Assembly: GCA_016709495.1 (NCBI GenBank)
Contig: JADJMS010000013.1
Span: forward strand, 109,664 to 173,663
Source: Candidatus Dechloromonas phosphorivorans
Lineage (GTDB): Bacteria; Pseudomonadota; Gammaproteobacteria; Burkholderiales; Rhodocyclaceae
Direction: 5' to 3'
Length of the DNA stretch: 64,000 bases
This document shows positions 58,685 through 64,000 of this stretch, in pieces (the first letter of the stretch is position 1; every line of letters begins with the position of its first letter). The translations under genes were made by a program, and so were the position numbers. The notes under the pieces are model-generated. The model did no database searches, was not told the DNA's origin, and was given only the letters and a program-made list of their open reading frames with translations.

Positions 58685-59684
58685 AGCTCACACTCGTTCC
58701 CTACTTTCTGATCTGCTGGTTGCTGGTCAAGTTCGGCATCGTCAAGAAAACTATCGGCAATTTCGTCGCCATGGGCTTGGGTGCCGTCTTTGTGCTTTTC
58801 ATGCTGCTTACCTTCACCCGCTATTACGCCTTCATCGACCTGACGGCGACAACGACAATCAAGGCGCCGCATATCGTGCTGAACACACCAGCCGGCGGCG
58901 AAATTGACAAAATCTACGTGACCCACAACCAGAAGCTGAAAGCGGGCGACCCGGTTTACAGTTTCAAGACGGATCGTTACGCCATCCAGATGGCTGCCAA
59001 GAAGGCTGAGAAAGGCCGCTTGCAAACCCAATTGGGCAAGCTGGAAAATGATCTCAAGCGCCTCGGCAAGCTACGCGGCGAAGTCATTCCGCAATCCGAA
59101 TACGACGCTAAAGTTGCTGAAGTCGAAACCCAGCGCGACTTGGTGACCAAAGCCGAGCAGGATATGGCGGACTTGCAATGGAAAATTGACAAGGCACTGG
59201 TCGTCGCGCCGGTCGATGGTCAGGTTGCTGTGCAGTTTTCGTCAGAGGGACAGTATTTTGGTGAAGCTCGCCCGGCAGCGATTCACATGTTCACCAACAA
59301 AAATTCATCGAGCTGCGCATTCCGGATCAGGTTTATCAGTTCGTCAAACCGCACGCCTTCTCTGAGTTTTATGTCGACGCTTACCCGGGCAAAATATTCC
59401 GGGCGCGCGTGCATAGCATCACAGAATCGACTGGCGAGGCGCAGGGGGCACTACTCGGCACGCCACAGAGCGTCACGCAGCATGTTGTCAAAAACAGCAA
59501 TGAAATTGGCCGAACGGTGATTCTGGAATTTGAAGAACCGGAAGGGGTGCATATTCCGATTGGCGCAACCGGCAAGGCCTGGATTGCGGCCGAGAAGCCG
59601 ATTCATCTGCTCGGCTTTCTTGATCTGGTGATCGGTTCGCTACTGCGCTTTGCTGCGGCAGAATCGTATTTGAAAGCTATGTAA
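58681..59684 (+). pseudogene. HlyD-family secretion/efflux adaptor, one-base frameshift
   Basis: The first frame has an N-terminal helix (GNFVAMGLGAVFVLFMLLTF), the lipoyl half NTPAGGEIDKIYVTHNQKLKAGD and a coiled coil. A missing A in the A5 run near 59296-59300 shifts the frame. The restored continuation FIELRIPDQVYQFVKPHAFSEF runs to IAAEKPIHLLGFLDLV and the end at 59684, about 334 residues. It resembles E. coli YiaV/YibH. With the OMF and DUF3302 genes it forms an export system with no ATPase or MFS pump visible. Probably a consensus error. Confidence 0.85.
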
Positions 59685-59693
59685 CGCAGCCAG

Positions 59694-59724
59694 ACTGAAT
59701 GGGCCTTTCCAAGGCCCATTCAGT
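59694..59724. terminator. Bidirectional stem-loop between convergent genes
   Basis: A perfect 14-base stem beginning ACTGAATGGGCCTT with a three-base loop separates hlyD and chpA. A short T-rich tail follows on the plus strand. Confidence 0.7.
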
Positions 59725-59726
59725 TC

Positions 59727-62700
59727 TTAAATATAGCTCTCGATCAGACGCAGCAACTCGTCTTCGTCGTAAGGTTTGCCAAGATAGTGATTGGCACCGA
59801 TTTCGAGCGCGTAATTGCGGTGCTTGTCCGCTGTCCGTGAGGTAATCATGATCACCGGCAAACCAGCGAGGCGCTTGTCGGCGCGGATATTGCGCACCAG
59901 ATCAAAGCCATCCATGCGCGGCATCTCCACGTCTGAGAGCACGACATCCGGCATCACTTCGATCAGTTGCTCCAGCGCATCGACACCATCCTTGGCCAGC
60001 ACGACCTGATAGCCTTCGCGGGTCAGCAGGCGGCTGGTAATTTTGCGCACGGTCAGCGAGTCATCAACCACCATCACCGTCGGCACGGTAGACATCATCA
60101 TCGGCACAGCCGCCGGGGCGATGGCGTGCCCACTGGTCGCCTGTACTTTTGCAACCAGGGCCACCGGATTCAGGATCAGGACAACAGTACCATCGCCCAG
60201 CACGGTTGCGCCGGCAATACCGACCACGCGCGCCAACTGGATGCCGACATTCTTGACGACGACCTCTCGGTTGCCCTTGAGCTCATCAACCTGGACCGCG
60301 ACCCGCTGACTGCCTGAACGCAACAGCAACACCCAGTAACGTCGATGCGCTTCCGGTGCCGCCTCAGCATCGCCCAAAAGGTGTGGCAGGTAATGGAAGG
60401 GGTAACGCTGCCCCTGCCACTCAACTTCACCTTTTTCGCGCAAAGCGGCCAGCGGTTTTTCCTTGAGTTCCATGACCTGTTCGATCATCGTCGATGGAAC
60501 AGCAAAGAGTTGCGTGGCGGCGCGGATCAACAAAGTCTGAGTAACGGCCAGCGTTAGCGGCAGGTAGAGTCGGAAAGTGGTTCCCTTGCCTGGCACCGAA
60601 AGAATTTCAATCCGCCCACCCAACTGCGCCACTTCGGTTTTGACCACATCCATACCGACGCCACGGCCAGAAACCTGCGTCAGTTCGGTGGCGGTTGAAA
60701 AACCCGGCTCGAAGATAAAGTCAAAAAGCCGCGCTTCTTCAATTGCCGCACCTTTCGCCAACAAACCGGCAGATTCAGCACGTGCGCGAATCCGATCACG
60801 ATCCAGGCCACGGCCGTTGTCAGCCATCGTCAGAATAATTTCGTTGCCTTCCTGGACCAGCGCGATGGTGATTTCACCACTCTCGCTCTTGCCGGCAGCC
60901 AGCCGATCTTCACGACTTTCAATACCGTGCGTGATGGCATTGCGCAGCATGTGTTCAAGCGGCGCCAGCATCTTGTCAAGTACTGAACGGTCAAGTTCTA
61001 CCTGGCCACCCTTGATCTCCAGATTGGCGCGCTTGCCGACATCTTTCGTCGTCTGCCGGACGATGCGATAGAGGCGCTCGGTCTGACTGGAGAAGGGCAA
61101 CATGCGCACGCCCATCAGTTCCTGCTGCAGGCTGCGATTGAGCCGTGCCTGTGCAATCAGCGCTGCATTGGCATCATCAAGGTTCTTGAGCAGGTGCTGC
61201 TGAACGGTTGCCACGTCATTGACCGATTCAGCCATGAAACGGGTCAGCTCCTGGAAGCGGGTAAAGCGGTCGAGCTCCAATGGGTCAAATTCCGCTTCGC
61301 CTTCCGGTGTGTGGGCAACTCGCGCCTGAATCTGTCCTTCAGCCTGAATTTCAATTTCGCGCAATTGCCGGCGCAAGCGAATGACGTTTTCGGTCAGATC
61401 CAGCAGCGAGGTCTTGAAACTACGCATCTCGCCTTCGATCCGGGTGCGGGCAATCGACAACTCACCTGCCTCATTGACCAGTCGGTCGAGCAAGTCGGCT
61501 CGGACGCGCAGGGTTGCCTGCTGACCACCCTCTGCCTCCTTCTCGACGCCCATATCAACTGCAACAGCGGTCTTTATCGATGCAGCATCCGTATCCGTCT
61601 CGGCAACAGCTTCAGTCGGTTCGCCACTGCGAATGCGCTCAACTCCCTGCGCCAACAGATCACAGCCATTTTCAATTTCATCAATGAAGGGCGGGGTTAC
61701 GGCGCCTGCCTGCAAGGCTTGTTCGACGCGCGTTTCGAGCAAATGCGTCATTTCGCCAAGGTTCATTGCCCCGGCCATCCGGGCGTTGCCCTTGAAGGTA
61801 TGCAGCAGACGGGCAATCGCGCGCGGCGCGCCATCCTGATTCAATGTGGTACGCCAGTTGCGCAATTGGGCGGTCAGTTCGCCAAGTTGCTCTTCAGCCT
61901 CTTCGAGGAAGATCGGCAACAATTGCTCATCAAACTCATCCTGAAGCTGCAGGATTGCCTGCGCCGCAACAGCAATGGGCTGATCAATTGTTGCAGCGCG
62001 CGGCGCCAGAGAAATGACTTCGGCAGTTGCCGGCACTTCGGGTTCTGCTTTCGGCGCAACCGCTTCCGGCTCAGGATGAAAAATATCATTCAACGCACCG
62101 ATCAACTGGGTTTGCTCTTCGGGCGCTTGTTGCTGAGCCAGTGCGGCAAACAGGCTTTCCAGCGTAAAAATCGCCTGGCGAACCGTTTCCAGCCCCTCAA
62201 TGCTATCCGGGCGACCTGAGTTGTCGCGACGTAGCAGAGCATGCTCAAGCGTGATAGCCAGATGATTCAGCGGCATCAAGCCAACCGTTGCTGCAATACC
62301 ACCCAGGGTATGCGCAGCACGTGTCATCTCGAATGTTGTCGCTGCACCAGGATTAGCCTCGAGCTCGGCATACGAGTCAAGCAAGGTGTGGAGGTGACCG
62401 CGAGCCTCCTCACAGAAAATATCGTACAAGGTGGGTGAAGGCGGAGCGACAGGCAGAGGCTCAGAAATTTCGGCAATTTCCGGTGTTGACCGCAACAATT
62501 CAGAAGCACTCTCGGGGTGTAATGGTTGATCTTCACCGACCAACAGGTCTTCCAATGCAGCAGCCGTGGCGCTGAGGTGCGCATCGTCGAGGTCGACAAT
62601 CTCGCTGACAGTCGCCTCAATGACCGGAACTTCTTCCTCCGGCTCAATCAGCTCGAAAACCATTGCGGGTGACTCGTCATCAACATCAGCAACGGGCAAT

Positions 62701-64000
62701 TCAATAACTTGCACTGGCGCAACAACAGGTTCAACGATTGCGGCTGCCGGCACTGGAGCCGGTACCTCAGCCTCAACCCCACGCAAGCGATCTGCCAGAG
62801 CAACCAGAGCCGACGGATCAGGATCTGCCTTGCCATTCTCAAGTGCATCGACCCAGCGCGTGAATAGCGCATGTCCATCGACGATCATTTTTTGCAGATC
62901 AGGCGTCAGCGCCTTTTCCTGGGTCAGCCACATGTTGAGTGTCTGCTCCATGGCCCAGCCGACATTGCCAAGGTCCGTAAGGCCCACCATCCGCCCACTA
63001 CCCTTCAGGGTATGAGTCGCACGGCGTATCGTCGTCAGTGCCTCAACATCAGCCGGATTGGCATTGAGCAATTCAAGCTGCTCGCCGATGGTGCCCAGCA
63101 CTTCATGCGCTTCCTCAAGGAAGATCGAGAGCAACTCGGCATCAATTTCCTCATGACTGGATTTAGCCAGTTCAAGCGTTGCTGCTGACGGTTGAGGCGC
63201 CTCCAGCTGCTGCGGAGTCAGTGACGATGCCGCCGCACTGACATCCGGCTCGAACGCATCGCCAGTTTCCAACGCATTGAGCATGGTCTTGGCCGTTTCG
63301 CCCAAGCCCTGATCGGCGACTAGTTCGGCATCCTTTTGCAAGGACTGGAGATTTTGTTTCAGTTCGTTGCGCAGGCGGCTGTCTTCAGGCGCCTCCTTGA
63401 ATGCTTCATAGAGAGCCTGCGTTTCCTGCTTTTGCTGCACCAACTGTACCTCGAGCGTCGGCGCTGGCGCGTCATCCTCAGCGTCATCGGCGAGTGCAAC
63501 AGGAGATACCTGTAAACGATTCAGGAAGGCATCGTAGCTTGTCTCGCCATTTTTCAGGGCATCAACGAAGAAGCCAAGTTGCGAGAGCTGTTGTGCGACG
63601 ATTTCGAAATCTTCTGCGGCAGGTTGATAGTCTGCTTGAGCAAAACGTTGAATACGTGCGCTACATTCCTTGACATCAGCCAAAGCAGTAAAATGACCCA
63701 GCATGGAAAGCGCGCCTGCAACCTGCTTGAACGGTGCATCGAGTGCGGCAATATCGTGCGTTTTTTCCGGGCTGCGGAAAAAGCTGTCCAACGCCTGTTC
63801 AATCTGCGCTAGATTGTTTTGAATTTCGCGGCCAACTTGCCCGAGCAGTATTTTTTCCTGCGCCCGGCGACTCATCTCATCAAGCAGTGGCAAGCCCTGA
63901 TCACTGGCAACCGGACGCCCAGCAATGCAGGCGTAAAGTCGAGCCACCATGAGATCAACTTGCTGTGCGAAATCGGTCCCCAAGCGACGGAAATTTTCCT
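59727..64000 (-). CDS. ChpA/PilL-type hybrid chemotaxis kinase of type IV pili (partial)
   Basis: The gene runs past the right edge, so its N-terminus is missing; 1423 residues are visible. Several histidine phosphotransfer-like domains occur, with RATHTLKGSGRMVGL, RAAHTLGGIAATVGL and LLHTFKGNARMAG. CheA-like dimerisation and ATPase parts follow (HMLRNAITHGIESREDRL, DNGRGLDRDRI, GRGVGMDVVK), then a CheW-like domain. A C-terminal receiver has VMVVDDSLTVRKITSRLL with phospho-Asp in VVLSDVEMPRMDG. This is the multi-Hpt ChpA kinase that controls pilus extension and twitching. It fits with pilT and pilU 16 kb away. Confidence 0.9.
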   Translation of the reverse strand, partial: ENFRRLGTDFAQQVDLMVARLYACIAGRPVASDQGLPLLDEMSRRAQEKILLGQVGREIQNNLAQIEQALDSFFRSPEKTHDIAALDAPFKQVAGALSMLGHFTALADVKECSARIQRFAQADYQPAAEDFEIVAQQLSQLGFFVDALKNGETSYDAFLNRLQVSPVALADDAEDDAPAPTLEVQLVQQKQETQALYEAFKEAPEDSRLRNELKQNLQSLQKDAELVADQGLGETAKTMLNALETGDAFEPDVSAAASSLTPQQLEAPQPSAATLELAKSSHEEIDAELLSIFLEEAHEVLGTIGEQLELLNANPADVEALTTIRRATHTLKGSGRMVGLTDLGNVGWAMEQTLNMWLTQEKALTPDLQKMIVDGHALFTRWVDALENGKADPDPSALVALADRLRGVEAEVPAPVPAAAIVEPVVAPVQVIELPVADVDDESPAMVFELIEPEEEVPVIEATVSEIVDLDDAHLSATAAALEDLLVGEDQPLHPESASELLRSTPEIAEISEPLPVAPPSPTLYDIFCEEARGHLHTLLDSYAELEANPGAATTFEMTRAAHTLGGIAATVGLMPLNHLAITLEHALLRRDNSGRPDSIEGLETVRQAIFTLESLFAALAQQQAPEEQTQLIGALNDIFHPEPEAVAPKAEPEVPATAEVISLAPRAATIDQPIAVAAQAILQLQDEFDEQLLPIFLEEAEEQLGELTAQLRNWRTTLNQDGAPRAIARLLHTFKGNARMAGAMNLGEMTHLLETRVEQALQAGAVTPPFIDEIENGCDLLAQGVERIRSGEPTEAVAETDTDAASIKTAVAVDMGVEKEAEGGQQATLRVRADLLDRLVNEAGELSIARTRIEGEMRSFKTSLLDLTENVIRLRRQLREIEIQAEGQIQARVAHTPEGEAEFDPLELDRFTRFQELTRFMAESVNDVATVQQHLLKNLDDANAALIAQARLNRSLQQELMGVRMLPFSSQTERLYRIVRQTTKDVGKRANLEIKGGQVELDRSVLDKMLAPLEHMLRNAITHGIESREDRLAAGKSESGEITIALVQEGNEIILTMADNGRGLDRDRIRARAESAGLLAKGAAIEEARLFDFIFEPGFSTATELTQVSGRGVGMDVVKTEVAQLGGRIEILSVPGKGTTFRLYLPLTLAVTQTLLIRAATQLFAVPSTMIEQVMELKEKPLAALREKGEVEWQGQRYPFHYLPHLLGDAEAAPEAHRRYWVLLLRSGSQRVAVQVDELKGNREVVVKNVGIQLARVVGIAGATVLGDGTVVLILNPVALVAKVQATSGHAIAPAAVPMMMSTVPTVMVVDDSLTVRKITSRLLTREGYQVVLAKDGVDALEQLIEVMPDVVLSDVEMPRMDGFDLVRNIRADKRLAGLPVIMITSRTADKHRNYALEIGANHYLGKPYDEDELLRLIESYI
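62465..62496 (-). repeat. Uptake-like motif copy
   Basis: Core GTTGCGGTCAAC with GAAATTG and GAAATTT tracts; inside chpA, read as LRSTPE. Confidence 0.8.

Noticed and set aside
1..64000. tRNA, rRNA or CRISPR elements
   Set aside because: No T-loop GGTTCGAATCC-type sequence, rRNA segment or regularly spaced repeat array was found on reading.

Overview
The window looks like a chromosomal segment of a betaproteobacterium, most likely Rhodocyclales (Dechloromonas/Azonexus-like). This is an inference from gene content and protein style: a membrane-bound formate dehydrogenase operon with DUF3305/DUF3306 genes, a tungsten aldehyde oxidoreductase operon, an SHP/diheme cytochrome module and pilT-pilU next to yggS-proC. 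No rRNA, tRNA or CRISPR array was seen.

Layout. 1-3.5 kb: the 3' end of a phosphonate-type ABC permease, two small genes, a broken DUF1302 gene. 3.6-5.3 kb: phosphoglucomutase. 5.3-13.9 kb (minus): formate dehydrogenase operon (DUF3305, DUF3306 fused to a ferredoxin, TorD-like chaperone, Tat-signal small protein, alpha, beta, a lipoprotein, gamma). 13.9-18.7 kb: fdhD, mobA, an HD-GYP protein and mobB. 19-23.3 kb (minus): aldehyde ferredoxin oxidoreductase operon (ferredoxin, AOR, FAD protein, MoaD-like protein, one unknown), preceded by a candidate small RNA and operator dyads. 23.6-29.5 kb: cytochrome c, a Rep-type helicase with a stop codon, glutathione peroxidase and unknowns. 29.6-35.3 kb: RND efflux operon. 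35.4-40.3 kb: cytochromes, a TonB-like protein, the SHP-DHC-cytochrome b operon and its two-component system. 40.3-46.7 kb: pilU, pilT, yggS-proC-yggT-yggU, flavin reductase. 46.77-48.46 kb: a small relic integron (truncated intI, attI-like region, two cassettes, one attC). 48.5-52.8 kb (minus): GNAT, pyrC', pyrB, pyrR, ruvX, yqgE. 52.9-59.7 kb: phoX, photolyase, and an OMF/DUF3302/HlyD export set. 59.7-64 kb (minus): chpA/pilL-type hybrid kinase, truncated by the window edge.

Functional links. Formate dehydrogenase, AOR, fdhD, mobA, mobB and the MoaD-like gene form a molybdenum/tungsten redox block. The efflux, SHP and phoX blocks carry visible regulatory candidates: TTAAG repeats before shp and a Pho box before phoX.

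Two observations stand out. First, a short DNA motif (core GTTRCGGTCRAC, then GCC and two A/T tracts about one helical turn apart) occurs at least 18 times on both strands and in several reading frames; its architecture resembles Pasteurellaceae DNA uptake sequences. Second, the integron relic carries a decayed TIR/deoxyribosyltransferase-like gene as a cassette.

Caveat: about a dozen genes, many of them housekeeping, are broken by single-base indels, mostly at homopolymers, and a G-rich tract fuses two genes. Much of this may be consensus error rather than biology.
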